Source: Planctomycetota bacterium (lineage in GTDB: Bacteria; Planctomycetota; Planctomycetia; Pirellulales; Pirellulaceae). From it: a stretch of DNA of 64,000 bases. The notes beneath the pieces were generated by a model that saw only the letters and a program-made list of their open reading frames with translations, had not been told where the DNA came from and did no database searches. Positions 18,419-26,216 of this stretch are shown in pieces. Position numbers and translations under genes: made by a program. The stretch's first letter is position 1. The number at the start of each line of letters is the position of its first letter. Location: NCBI GenBank assembly GCA_026692845.1, contig JAPLNM010000034.1, forward strand, positions 87,125-151,124, read 5' to 3'.

Positions 18419-18775
18419 ATGGCCGATATCACCCGTCACGGTACGACACCCCGCTGGTCAGACCTCGTCATGCATCGTGGGATCGCTTACTTTGTTGAAG
18501 TCCCAGAGGACCCGCAACTCGAACCACGGGCGCAATTTGAGCAACTCTTTCGTCAGGTCGACGAGCGTCTCGCCTTGGCAAAGAGTTCGCGCAAGGCACT
18601 CTTGCAAGTCTTGATCTACCTTCCATTCCCAGAAGACCTCACGGTCTTCAACGAACTATGGGATGCGTGGATCCCAAGCGGTCATGCGCCGAGTCGCGCA
18701 TGTATTCATACTCAACTAGCAGCACCAGGATACCGAGCCGAACTGATCATTACGGCCGCATGCGATGCGCCTTAG
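18419..18775 (+). CDS. RidA/YjgF-family protein
   Basis: About 118 residues from ATG 18419. The sequence follows the RidA fold: RHGTTPRWSDLVMHRGIAYF, then a helix FEQLFRQVDERLALA, KALLQVLIYLPFPEDLTVFN, and finally HAPSRACIHTQLAAPGYRAE. The Arg and Glu positions used for imine binding in true RidA are roughly matched, so hydrolysis of reactive enamines/imines is possible, but many family members do other things. A longer frame from TTG/GTG codons upstream exists, but the Met at 18419 sits where the family begins. The stop codon lies inside a 16-bp tandem duplication. Confidence 0.75.
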   Translation: MADITRHGTTPRWSDLVMHRGIAYFVEVPEDPQLEPRAQFEQLFRQVDERLALAKSSRKALLQVLIYLPFPEDLTVFNELWDAWIPSGHAPSRACIHTQLAAPGYRAELIITAACDAP

Positions 18776-18798
18776 ATGCAACGCGCCTTAGATGCAAC
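18767..18798. repeat. 16-bp tandem duplication across a stop codon
   Basis: GCGCCTTAGATGCAAC is present at 18767-18782 and 18783-18798. The first copy contains the TAG that ends the RidA-like gene. Confidence 0.9.
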
Positions 18799-18918
18799 AC
18801 CATTCGGCTTCACAACGCGAACTAGCGTCGTGGTGCTTGCCGCCGATCCGGGCTCCCCATCAAGTTTAGCAACTTCGACTACCATCGTTGAGGGGCATCG
18901 GACCCAGACGCTAAAGAG

Positions 18919-20160
18919 CTATGGATCGACAGCAGACGCCCGCTCCAGGTGCTCGGTACTCACAACACAGTCCCGATCGTCGAACAAGTTGAAGTACCAG
19001 ACCGTGGCATCCGGGGGGATTTCTGCAGAAACTTTGTCGTCTTGAATTTTGGCAGCAAGAGATTCCCACTTGCGGTCCTGCCATTTCCCCAAATCCTTGG
19101 TGAAGCACAACTCGGCCTTCGCGATTTTCACTTCGCTTCGATAGCGTGCTGATGCGTTGCGTTCATCGAGATGGACATCTTCGAATGCAGGAAATGGTGC
19201 GCCACCGGCAAGGATCGAATTCATAAAGACATGAATCTCCTCCGGGTTCTCACCAGCCACCCCATGTCCATGTGGCATGCGAATCCTTAAACTCAGCGTC
19301 GATGGATTGTGGAGCCGCGCCGATCGTTGCCATGAATCCATAGGATACGCGAAATCATTCGTCCCGTTGACCCAAAGCATCGGGATCTTCGTCTTTGGAA
19401 GGTAAACCGAGGGATCCCAACGATTGAGCCACTTCTCGGCGCGCTGCTTTCCGATCGATTCGAGGGTTGGCGTCCATACCGAGTTTTTTCCGAGAAACCC
19501 GCATCCATAAACGGGAACAGCGCACCGAAATCGATCATCGACCCCAGCGACAAGGCAGGTCAAATAACCTCCCCAGGAAATCCCGGTCACTCCGACGCGA
19601 TCGGCGTCGACTTCGGGTAGCGATCGCAACAGGGAATGCGCAAGCACTACCGCAGAGACTGCATGGGTTTGCCATTGGTCTTCGACCGGTTCATCGATTT
19701 GCGCAAAACTCGCATCCCAACCCGGTGGGCCACCCTCGGGATGCCGCTGCCAGTTGCCATAAGTTCCCACCGGGACACAACCGCAGACATCCATGGCGAT
19801 GGCTGCGTAGCCGCGGTCGTTCCATAGCTTGACCCAATTTGCGAACGCCGTGCCACCACCTCCGTGGATCAAAACAACTCCCGGAACCTTTTCGGCCCGT
19901 TGCGCTTGTGAATTACGACTTGGAAGTCCGTAGTACGCGAAGACCTTCGTCGGCTTGCCTCGATAAGGGACCCCCTCAAAGAATATCGCATGGACACCTT
20001 CCGATGGGATGTCGACTGCAGGCAAAGCCGCTGGTGGTTTCGATAATCGTTGGAGATCGAAGATCGCCTCACGAGAGTCGCTGGCGATTTGGGCCACCAA
20101 GGGAAACGAAGTCACAATCCATAACGCGCACGCAACGAGGAAACGCACTAGGGTGCACAT
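18919..20160 (-). CDS. Exported alpha/beta-hydrolase (acetyl-xylan-esterase/DLH type)
   Basis: A ~413-residue secreted hydrolase. ATG 20160 is chosen because GGAGG stands nine bases upstream and a clear signal peptide follows (VRFLVACALWIVTSFPLVAQ); the upstream ATG 20220 lacks a ribosome site. The fold shows VVLIHGGGGTAFANWVKLW (oxyanion region), the nucleophile elbow GISWGGYL, the acid in VNGTNDFAYP and the His in MPHGHGVAG. The catalytic triad is therefore complete. Substrate is unknown; esterase action on polysaccharide acetyl groups or prolyl-oligopeptidase-like activity are both possible. A C-terminal beta segment (~90 residues) follows the core. Confidence 0.82.
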   Translation of the reverse strand: MCTLVRFLVACALWIVTSFPLVAQIASDSREAIFDLQRLSKPPAALPAVDIPSEGVHAIFFEGVPYRGKPTKVFAYYGLPSRNSQAQRAEKVPGVVLIHGGGGTAFANWVKLWNDRGYAAIAMDVCGCVPVGTYGNWQRHPEGGPPGWDASFAQIDEPVEDQWQTHAVSAVVLAHSLLRSLPEVDADRVGVTGISWGGYLTCLVAGVDDRFRCAVPVYGCGFLGKNSVWTPTLESIGKQRAEKWLNRWDPSVYLPKTKIPMLWVNGTNDFAYPMDSWQRSARLHNPSTLSLRIRMPHGHGVAGENPEEIHVFMNSILAGGAPFPAFEDVHLDERNASARYRSEVKIAKAELCFTKDLGKWQDRKWESLAAKIQDDKVSAEIPPDATVWYFNLFDDRDCVVSTEHLERASAVDP

Positions 20161-20460
20161 GGAAACGAGCCTCCGAACTTGGACTACGGGAAGGATGCTA
20201 GGGGACTGATTGCTCGGCATCGGTTAGCTACGAATTGCACGAATGGTTGCACGTATGGTTGAACCATTTCTATTGTACTATAGATAGAGCAGGTATTTCG
20301 TCTCTCTTGATGCCTACCGTCGGAATTGTCCGGCCGAGGTATTCTTCCACCCCATGGCCGCGACGCGAACGTATATCAGTTCGGTCTAGACAGAGACCTA
20401 CACGTGAAATCACATTTCGAATTAATTGGGAGTAGCTGCTAGGTAAATTGCCGCATGCCA

Positions 20461-21033
20461 TCAACGGATTTCGTCGGATCCGCTCAGGACCTCATCAAGC
20501 AATTCATTCAGCTGGATCTTTTCAGCTTGGGCGCGAATGTCAGCTTGCTGTCGTTCGGAGGCATTCCGAAAGATGCTGCGAAAGTCGCGACGGCTGCGAT
20601 GGCTTCCTTTTTCGATCCAGATGAGTTTCGAGATTGCGGCATCGGTGCGAGATACGACCGGCAGGAAAATCCCAGCAAACAATTCCATGATCTGAGACCG
20701 CTGCAACTCACCAGGTATCAATTCCCTGGGGTAGATGTCCAGTTTTAAGCTTTCCGTCTTGTCCAATAGCTGGAACAGACTGCCGGACTGAATCGCCTGC
20801 CGTAGGACCCGCTCAGTGAATAAAAAGTCGGAGCTAGCTAGTTGGTCAATCAGGTCTTCGATGCGAATCCTTGCCACATCGGGAGATACAACGATATCGA
20901 TGTCTTGCGTCAAGCGAGGCTCGCCATAGGCCGAACTGATCGAGCCCCCAGTAATGTGAAAAGGAAGACCAATCGCCTCGGCTATTGCCACAAACTTGCC
21001 GATCGTCTTTTGAAAAGCTTCAACGGGAAACAT
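20461..21033 (-). CDS. Nucleotidyltransferase-fold protein (AbiEii/MenT-like)
   Basis: About 190 residues. The N-terminal third carries HITGGSISSAYGEPRLTQDI followed by DIVV. This is the GG...G.xR.T.DIDI pattern of nucleotidyltransferase folds used by AbiEii/MenT-type toxins and by many uncharacterised standalone NTases. A second acidic strand (LKLDIYPREL) and a Lys-containing helix (ISKLIWIEKGSHRSRRD) match the rest of the fold. ATG 21033 is the start, since the further upstream codon is TTG. It overlaps the small gene before it by 14 bp, so the two are translated from one message. A toxin role is inference only. Confidence 0.75.
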   Translation of the reverse strand: MFPVEAFQKTIGKFVAIAEAIGLPFHITGGSISSAYGEPRLTQDIDIVVSPDVARIRIEDLIDQLASSDFLFTERVLRQAIQSGSLFQLLDKTESLKLDIYPRELIPGELQRSQIMELFAGIFLPVVSRTDAAISKLIWIEKGSHRSRRDFRSIFRNASERQQADIRAQAEKIQLNELLDEVLSGSDEIR

Positions 21034-21265
21034 TGGCAAGCTGTTCCTGGATCAGTCTGACCACTTCTGGGTCGCGCTCGTAAAGCTGCAAAGCTACATG
21101 CAACCTCACCTCTTCGTCCGACAGACTAGGCTGAGTGTTTCGAATCCGAATGGCGATTTGCTGACGAGTCCAGGCAAACATCGCGGCGCTTCGAGCTAAC
21201 TTCTCTGCCGGAGACATCGCTTTCCAGCGACGTTCGTATTCAAGTTCGATTTCGGACTGTTCCAC
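21020..21265 (-). CDS. Small helical partner of the NTase-fold protein
   Basis: An 81-residue, highly charged, mostly helical protein (IELEYERRWKAMSPAEKLAR near the start; SDEEVRLHVALQLYERDPEV near the end). GTG 21265 is preceded by GAGGAG at ideal spacing. Its tail overlaps the NTase gene. I do not recognise a named family. The pairing of a small charged protein with an NTase-fold protein is the arrangement expected for an antitoxin-toxin or sensor-effector pair. Confidence 0.7.
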   Translation of the reverse strand: MEQSEIELEYERRWKAMSPAEKLARSAAMFAWTRQQIAIRIRNTQPSLSDEEVRLHVALQLYERDPEVVRLIQEQLANVSR

Positions 21266-21488
21266 CCCGGTCTCCTCAATGCAATTATCTATTGGTCAGT
21301 ATACGGCAACGCGCTAAAAGGACAAAGTACCGATGTTTTGCGCAATCGATGACTGCTTTCGAACTCTTTAAAATCATTGGGAAAATATGCAAAAAGTTCG
21401 GTTCCTGTCCTCTCCGCTAAAAAACCCTGGTTTTCCCAAGGTTTTTCGCATATTGGGCCAATTGCTTTGGCCGATCCGCTGCCAAGTC

Positions 21489-21557
21489 GTAGCCATCCGC
21501 TGCCAAGCGGTGGTGCGGCGGGAGTAAAGCCTCCACCGTCTGGCGACAGGTGGCTAC
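21489..21557. repeat. Class 2 palindromic element, copy 1
   Basis: The left arm begins GTAGCCATCCGCTGCCAAGC and ends CGGTGG (21489-21513). The right arm 21533-21557 begins CCACCGTCTGGCGACAGG and ends TGGCTAC. The arms are imperfect reverse complements, so RNA or single-strand DNA can form a 25-bp stem. Related copies are at 25712 and 25815. Confidence 0.85.
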
Positions 21558-21590
21558 GTGCGTACGTGTTTGTCCTTACCTATGAGCGAC

Positions 21591-21700
21591 CGCAAAAGGC
21601 GCCAAGCTCGCCGAAGGATCGGAACCAGAGCCTATCGATCACTGGCAGCGATTTTCTCCCTTGGCTGTTTCCTTTGCGTCCTTTGCGCCTTTGCGGTGAG
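21591..21700. repeat. Class 1 palindromic element, copy B
   Basis: The left arm is 21591-21618 (AAAGGCGCCAAGCTCGCC within it) and the right arm is 21670-21700 (TCCTTTGCGTCCTTTGCGCC at its start). The orientation of the two arm types is the reverse of copy A, as expected for a palindrome inserted either way round. Confidence 0.8.
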
Positions 21701-21824
21701 ACCCACCGGCCCTGACCCCATGTGTCGCCCTTCGGGTTAGGTTTGACCTCCGAAGCCGATTCATTACCCCGCACCCGCTCCAAAGTTCACAATTTGCCAT
21801 AGACAGAGGATCCGCAACGCGGGG

Positions 21825-23447
21825 TCAGTTTGACGGCCATCGGGTATTGACCAAGCATCCGCCGAGCGGTCCGCGATCGATTTGCACCGATCCCCCGTGC
21901 TGTTGTAGGATTCGATTGACAATCGCTAGACCCAACCCTAGCCCCGAGTGGGACGACGCTTGCTCCTCGTCTTGCGATCCAGGATCGATTCGTACGAACG
22001 GTTTCATCACCTCGCTACGAAAATTCCCCGGGATACCCGGTCCATCATCCTCAACATCGACGCAAACGAATCGATGGCTCTCTCCATGCGAATCCAACTC
22101 CTTGCTCTCGGAAACATGGATTCGCACCGTCGACTCCTCGTAACGCGCCGCATTGGAGGTTAGATTGACAAAGACTCGCTGAAAGGATCGACGATCTGCA
22201 AGTACTTTTATGCTCGGATCTCTACCCGCAAAAACCATCTCAACTTGCAACTGTGGATAGTCGATTCGCAACGCTCTTAGGATGCCTTCCAAGGCAAGGT
22301 TAATCGTGATGACTTCTTTGGACTGGAGTGGTTCAGCTTGCTCGATTCGAACATAGAAAAGAATCTCCTGCACAATCGCTTCGATGTCATCGATGGACTG
22401 GCGCATCACCAATCCTGGAGAATCAAGCCCGTGATCGATCTGCGATCGAGGAACAAGAGCCGCAGCGAATTTTAACCGTGATAACGGAGTTCGAAGCTCG
22501 TGGGAGACGACCTGCAAGAGCTCTTTTTGCGTTCGAATGACGCTCTCGGTCTTCGATGCCATCGTATTGAACGCCACGGCCAGTTTGGTAGCTTCTCCGA
22601 GTTTCGTCGCATCGACCCTGGCGCTGAAATTCCCGTCTGCAATCTCCACGGCCGCATTCTCGATCTTCCGAAACCTCAACGAGACTTTAATGATCATCCA
22701 GGCAAGAACAGCCAAAGCCACCAATAACCAGCCGAGAATCCCATACCCTGCAGCGACCTGAGCATAATTGGTAACCTCCAGCAGCGGCCCCAAGCAAAGC
22801 ACTTGACTTGAATCCCTGAGTTCAAGGGCAACAAAACTACCAACATCCGTCTGATAGAAGACACTCTCGTGGTAATCCGTGAGCTTTTCGGAGACTTTAC
22901 CGGGTAAGCTCTCTCGCTGTTCTATGCGAATCGGGACTCGTAACAGACTTGAGTATTTACTGATGGTTGCCTGGGCATCTCCGGAGGATTCCAACGCGTC
23001 ACGAACGCCCTTGAGCCTGCTATCGACCTGAAGCTCGATGAATCGATTGGTCAACCGACCAATCGGACCGCAAAGCAGGTAGTGGTCATCGCTAAGCGGT
23101 ACGCCTAGAAAGTCGATCATGCCGTCGGCATAACGAACGATAAATCCATCAGATTTTCTTAGACGCGACTGCTCGGACTCAGCAAGCTCACTGATGGGGA
23201 GAATCGCAAGGGGACCGACGCTCTGTTTACCCAGCTCAGCAAGTTTGTTTCCTTGCTCTTGCGGTGGGCAAGCAACAAGTTGATCCGCAAGGAAATGAAG
23301 CTCATCGAGGTGAACTTGCAATAAACCTGCGATCACCCGATTGCGGTCCGAATAGACTTCACGAAATAGTATTACTTCAACAGTCCACTTGATCGATAAA
23401 ACAACACACAAAAAAACGATAACAACCTGAATATAGAATCGAATCAT
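21825..23447 (-). CDS. Two-component sensor histidine kinase
   Basis: 540 residues. A first membrane helix lies at ~4-28, then a periplasmic sensor of ~210 residues, a second helix (ILGWLLVALAVLAWMIIKV) and a HAMP linker. The phosphoacceptor helix VVSHELRTPLSRLKFA is near 320. The ATPase domain has NLTSNAARY (N box), DVEDDGPGIPG (G1) and GLGLGLAIV (G2). All catalytic boxes are present, so it should phosphorylate its partner. Its ATG overlaps the stop of the response regulator in an ATGA junction, so the pair is translationally coupled. The stimulus is unknown. Confidence 0.95.
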   Translation of the reverse strand: MIRFYIQVVIVFLCVVLSIKWTVEVILFREVYSDRNRVIAGLLQVHLDELHFLADQLVACPPQEQGNKLAELGKQSVGPLAILPISELAESEQSRLRKSDGFIVRYADGMIDFLGVPLSDDHYLLCGPIGRLTNRFIELQVDSRLKGVRDALESSGDAQATISKYSSLLRVPIRIEQRESLPGKVSEKLTDYHESVFYQTDVGSFVALELRDSSQVLCLGPLLEVTNYAQVAAGYGILGWLLVALAVLAWMIIKVSLRFRKIENAAVEIADGNFSARVDATKLGEATKLAVAFNTMASKTESVIRTQKELLQVVSHELRTPLSRLKFAAALVPRSQIDHGLDSPGLVMRQSIDDIEAIVQEILFYVRIEQAEPLQSKEVITINLALEGILRALRIDYPQLQVEMVFAGRDPSIKVLADRRSFQRVFVNLTSNAARYEESTVRIHVSESKELDSHGESHRFVCVDVEDDGPGIPGNFRSEVMKPFVRIDPGSQDEEQASSHSGLGLGLAIVNRILQQHGGSVQIDRGPLGGCLVNTRWPSN

Positions 23448-24133
23448 AGGTTATCCGACAGCATATAGCCATCTCCATAGACCGACATGAGCCTCACAGG
23501 ATTTTTAGCATCCGCCTCGATCTTTCGTCTAAGTCGCAACACATGCATATCGACAGAACGATCCCCGAAATCGTACGATTCGCTCGTATGCAATCGGTTG
23601 AACAGTTTCTCGCGACTCGTCAGCTTGTTTTTGTTTCTAGCCAGAATCACCAGGATATCAAACTCCGCATTCGTGAGCTTGATCGGCTTACCGTGCAACT
23701 CCAGCAACCTACTTTCAAGGTGAATGACCAAATCGCCTACTTCGAGGACCTCTTGCGTGCCCTGTGCATTGTTGCCGTAGCGGCGCAGATGAAGTTTCAA
23801 CCGAGTGACCAGCGCCATCGGCCGCACAGGCTTGGATAAAAAATCGTCGGCCCCAACCTCCAAACCGAGCACTTCGTCGAGTTCTTCATTGCGGGCGGTC
23901 AAGATGAGGATCGCACCCTGATAATAGGGCCGTACCTGCCGACAGATGGTAAAACCGTTCGATCCTGGCAAATTGATATCAAGCACCACCGCATCGGGTT
24001 GGATACCAAGGATTCGATCGACCGCTCGATCGCCATGCCCTTCGATTTCAACGCGGAAGTCGTTCTCCTGCAGACACGCCCGCATGATCTTGGCAAGCTT
24101 CAAATCATCTTCGACCAATAGTACCGTCTGCAT
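23444..24133 (-). CDS. OmpR-family response regulator
   Basis: About 229 residues from ATG 24133, where VLLVEDDLKLAKIMRACLQE begins the receiver; an open frame to TTG 24211 adds 26 unlikely residues. The receiver has the acidic pair EDD, the phosphorylation Asp in VVLDINLPG, the Thr in ILTARN and the Lys in LSKPVRP. The C-terminal winged helix is of PhoB/OmpR type (LTNAEFDILVILARNKNKL, then RSVDMHVLRLRRKIE). Such regulators bind tandem half-sites spaced by one helical turn, which is exactly the form of the TGACAATT boxes upstream of this gene. Confidence 0.94.
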   Translation of the reverse strand: MQTVLLVEDDLKLAKIMRACLQENDFRVEIEGHGDRAVDRILGIQPDAVVLDINLPGSNGFTICRQVRPYYQGAILILTARNEELDEVLGLEVGADDFLSKPVRPMALVTRLKLHLRRYGNNAQGTQEVLEVGDLVIHLESRLLELHGKPIKLTNAEFDILVILARNKNKLTSREKLFNRLHTSESYDFGDRSVDMHVLRLRRKIEADAKNPVRLMSVYGDGYMLSDNL

Positions 24134-24317
24134 TTCGATAGGTTGAGTGTCGGAGGCCTGTGAACTGGAGGGACGAGATCCAATGATACAACGAAACTCG
24201 TTACCGAACAAACAGGTGGCAACCGCCGCACGGGTGCCTGGGGTTTGCCTTCGAAGGAAAAATCTTTTGAAAATTCCTGTATTCGCTAAACTACATAATT
24301 AGCCATATAAGATTTTT

Positions 24318-24339
24318 AGTGACAATTCAGTGACAATTG
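24318..24339. promoter_or_regulatory. TGACAATT direct-repeat box 1
   Basis: AGTGACAATTC (24318-24328) is followed at once by AGTGACAATTG (24329-24339): two half-sites with an 11-bp period, the typical geometry of a PhoB/OmpR-family operator. The following bases (GCTTTGGCTAAT) are also shared with box 2. Confidence 0.7.
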
Positions 24340-24391
24340 CTTTGGCTAATAGGCAAACCTGCAAAACCCAATGATTTCGACAGTTTAGGCT

Positions 24392-24413
24392 TGTGACAAT
24401 TCAGTGACAATTG
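24392..24413. promoter_or_regulatory. TGACAATT direct-repeat box 2
   Basis: TGTGACAATTC (24392-24402) then AGTGACAATTG (24403-24413), again with an 11-bp period. It lies 74 bp from box 1, close to seven helical turns. Confidence 0.7.
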
Positions 24414-24478
24414 CATTGGCTTATGCACCAGAGGCGGTTGCTCATTCTGCAAGCTCCCGATTCCTGCTTGCCAGGATG

Positions 24479-24504
24479 CAATTGTCACAAACTTGTGACA
24501 ATTG
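24479..24504. promoter_or_regulatory. TGACAATT palindrome, box 3
   Basis: CAATTGTCACAA (24479-24490) and TTGTGACAATTG (24493-24504) are perfect 12-base inverted arms separated by AC. The same half-site as boxes 1 and 2 is arranged head to head. Located about 180 bp before the PEP-CTERM gene. Confidence 0.75.
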
Positions 24505-24720
24505 TTTTCTTGCAATACGCGTAACGATCGTTTTAATGGCGACGCGGTAAGGTACTCCTCGAAAAACCCGGTTCTCGAGGAGCACCGAACCGACGTGTAG
24601 ACTGAGCTATGTTGCTCGGTTTTTCCCTTTTGTGTTGCGTACCGATGATTTGTTCTCTTTTGGCTAATTGCCACGGAGTAAAAGGATGAGACTTTTTTCA
24701 CACGAGTTGCACTGGCACTC

Positions 24721-25665
24721 ATGGTCGCCGGAACGGCTTACGCACCGAGCTACGCAGCGGTCGTTTCGTTCGGCTCTGGTGGTAACCAGTTCAACATGGA
24801 GTTTGTTACGATCGGCAATCCAAATAATGCTGCCGATACCACGGGTACACCGAATCCTGCAGGTGCCGTGGGTTACGAGTATGGGATTGGCAAGTTCGAA
24901 GTCAGCGAGGACATGATTACGAAGTTCAACGCTTCGCAATCACTGCAGATCACCCAGGACAACCGTGGCTCGGCCAAGCCCGCGACGAGTGTTTCTTGGA
25001 ACAAAGCGGCGCGGTTCGTCAACTGGCTCAATACGAGCACTGGGAACCAAGCGGCCTATAAATTCACCACCAGCGGCGTCAATGACAACATCGCTTTGTG
25101 GGTATCTGGCGATGCCGGTTACGACGCATCGAATCCTTACCGCAACAGTTTGGCGAAGTACGTGTTGCCGAGCTACAACGAGTGGTACAAGGCGGCTTAT
25201 TACAACCCCACTGACAGCACCTACTACAACTTCGCAAACGGAAGTGACACGGCACCGACGGCGGTAACAAGCGGGACGACCGCAGGCACGGCAGTTTACA
25301 AACAAAACTTTGACCAAGGCCCTGCGGACGTTACGCAAGCCGGTGGCTTGAGTCCTTATGGGGTGATGGGCCTAGGTGGCAACGTTTATGAATGGGAAGA
25401 GAGTTCTTTTGACCTTCTTAATAGTAGCGGTTCTTCTTCTCGGGGGTTCCGCGGCGGCAGCTGGCTCAACAACTCCAGCTTCCTGTCGTCGTCGGCTCGC
25501 TACGAACTACTCTACGGCCCTAGCCTCGAGTTCAACATCATAGGTTTTCGTGTCGCAAGTCTGTCTTCAGACGCCCCACCTGCAGTGCCTGAGCCGAGCA
25601 TGATGGTGATAGGGACGCTGTTTGGTTTAGGGGGGCTTATGGCGAAGAGGCGGATGAAGAAGTAA
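24721..25665 (+). CDS. SUMF1-fold PEP-CTERM protein, start region frameshifted
   Basis: The 314-codon open frame is a formylglycine-generating-enzyme (SUMF1) fold: YGIGKFEVSEDMITKF, PATSVSWNKAARFVNWLN, LPSYNEWYKAAYYNP, GLGGNVYEWEESSFD and FRGGSWLNNSSFLSSSARYE. The Cys residues of true FGE are replaced by Asn/Ser, so sulfatase activation is unlikely. The C-terminus VPEPSMMVIGTLFGLGGLMA then RRMKK is a PEP-CTERM sorting signal. The ribosome site and ATG (24686) lie in another frame. Adding one T to the T6 run at 24693-24698 gives MRLFFTRVALALMVAGTAYA, an ideal signal peptide. As sequenced, the gene needs a +1-base correction or slippage. Confidence 0.82.
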   Translation: MVAGTAYAPSYAAVVSFGSGGNQFNMEFVTIGNPNNAADTTGTPNPAGAVGYEYGIGKFEVSEDMITKFNASQSLQITQDNRGSAKPATSVSWNKAARFVNWLNTSTGNQAAYKFTTSGVNDNIALWVSGDAGYDASNPYRNSLAKYVLPSYNEWYKAAYYNPTDSTYYNFANGSDTAPTAVTSGTTAGTAVYKQNFDQGPADVTQAGGLSPYGVMGLGGNVYEWEESSFDLLNSSGSSSRGFRGGSWLNNSSFLSSSARYELLYGPSLEFNIIGFRVASLSSDAPPAVPEPSMMVIGTLFGLGGLMAKRRMKK

Positions 25666-25711
25666 CCCTTTTTCCTTTTGGCTCTTTTCCCGTAGCCATC
25701 TGCTGCCAAGT

Positions 25712-25782
25712 GTAGCCATCGGCTGCCAAGCGGTGGACAGCGGCGCAAGTAACGCTTCCACCGTCTGGCGACAGGTGGCTAC
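25712..25782. repeat. Class 2 palindromic element, copy 2
   Basis: Left arm 25712-25736 (GTAGCCATCGGCTGCCAAGC then GGTGG), right arm 25758-25782. A lone extra left arm (GTAGCCATCTGCTGCCAAG) stands directly before it at 25692. Confidence 0.85.
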
Positions 25783-25814
25783 GTGCCGGAAACACGAATC
25801 ATCTGCTGCGACCC

Positions 25815-25886
25815 GTAGCCATCGGCTGCCAAGCGGTGGACAAGCGGCGCAAGTAACGCTTCCACCGTTTGGCGACAGGTGGCTAG
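25815..25886. repeat. Class 2 palindromic element, copy 3
   Basis: Left arm 25815-25839 and right arm 25862-25886, with the same inner spacer type (GCGGCGCAAGTAACGCTT) as copy 2. The outermost bases of the right arm are eroded. Confidence 0.82.
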
Positions 25887-26000
25887 TGCGACTTGAGTTC
25901 GCCGAAGGCGCCATTTCGTTTAACCCGCAGCCAACGGCGAGGGAACTTAAATAAGCCCCCCAGGATGCTGCGTATGGGGCCGAAAGGGAGGCGAGCCTAA

Positions 26001-26066
26001 CGATCACTGGCAGCGATGTGCTCCCTTGGCTGTTTCCTTTGCGACCTTTGCGCCTTTGCGGTGAGA
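26001..26066. repeat. Class 1 element core, copy C
   Basis: CGATCACTGGCAGCGAT, CTCCCTTGGCTGTTTCCTTT and the CTTTGCG triplet run through GCGGTGAGAC match copy B base for base at most positions. The opposite arm is degraded. Confidence 0.75.
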
Positions 26067-26152
26067 CTCACCCCCCCTCCCCCCCAGCCAAAGCCCTGGA
26101 GGCGCGGGGGGGCCAAGCGGTTTTGGGGGAGTTCGCTTGCAATCCAAACGAA

Positions 26153-26184
26153 AAAACGGCCGGTGAAGAATCACCGGCCGTTTT
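26153..26184 (-). terminator. Rho-independent terminator of the YTV gene
   Basis: A 14-bp perfect stem (26153-26166 with 26171-26184) closes on a four-base loop. Reading the minus strand it is followed by TTTTTT. It lies 33 bp beyond the stop of the YTV gene. Confidence 0.85.
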
Positions 26185-26216
26185 AGAGATTTTTTGACTA
26201 TCGCGTCGGAGTCGGA

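Larger units (their letters stand above)
21266..21824. other. Intergenic region holding two palindromic repeat elements
   Basis: No credible gene. It contains one class 2 element (21489-21557) and one class 1 element (21591-21700). Short frames here merely translate the repeats (LPWLFPLRPLRLCG). Confidence 0.6.
24134..24685. other. Divergent regulatory region with TGACAATT boxes
   Basis: No gene is seen. The region separates the response regulator (leftward) from the PEP-CTERM gene (rightward) and contains three clusters of the box TGACAATT, listed separately. Confidence 0.6.
25666..26152. other. Intergenic region with repeat elements
   Basis: No credible gene. It contains a partial and two complete class 2 elements and one class 1 core, described separately. 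A C- and G-run near 26068-26115 separates them from the terminator at 26153. Confidence 0.6.
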
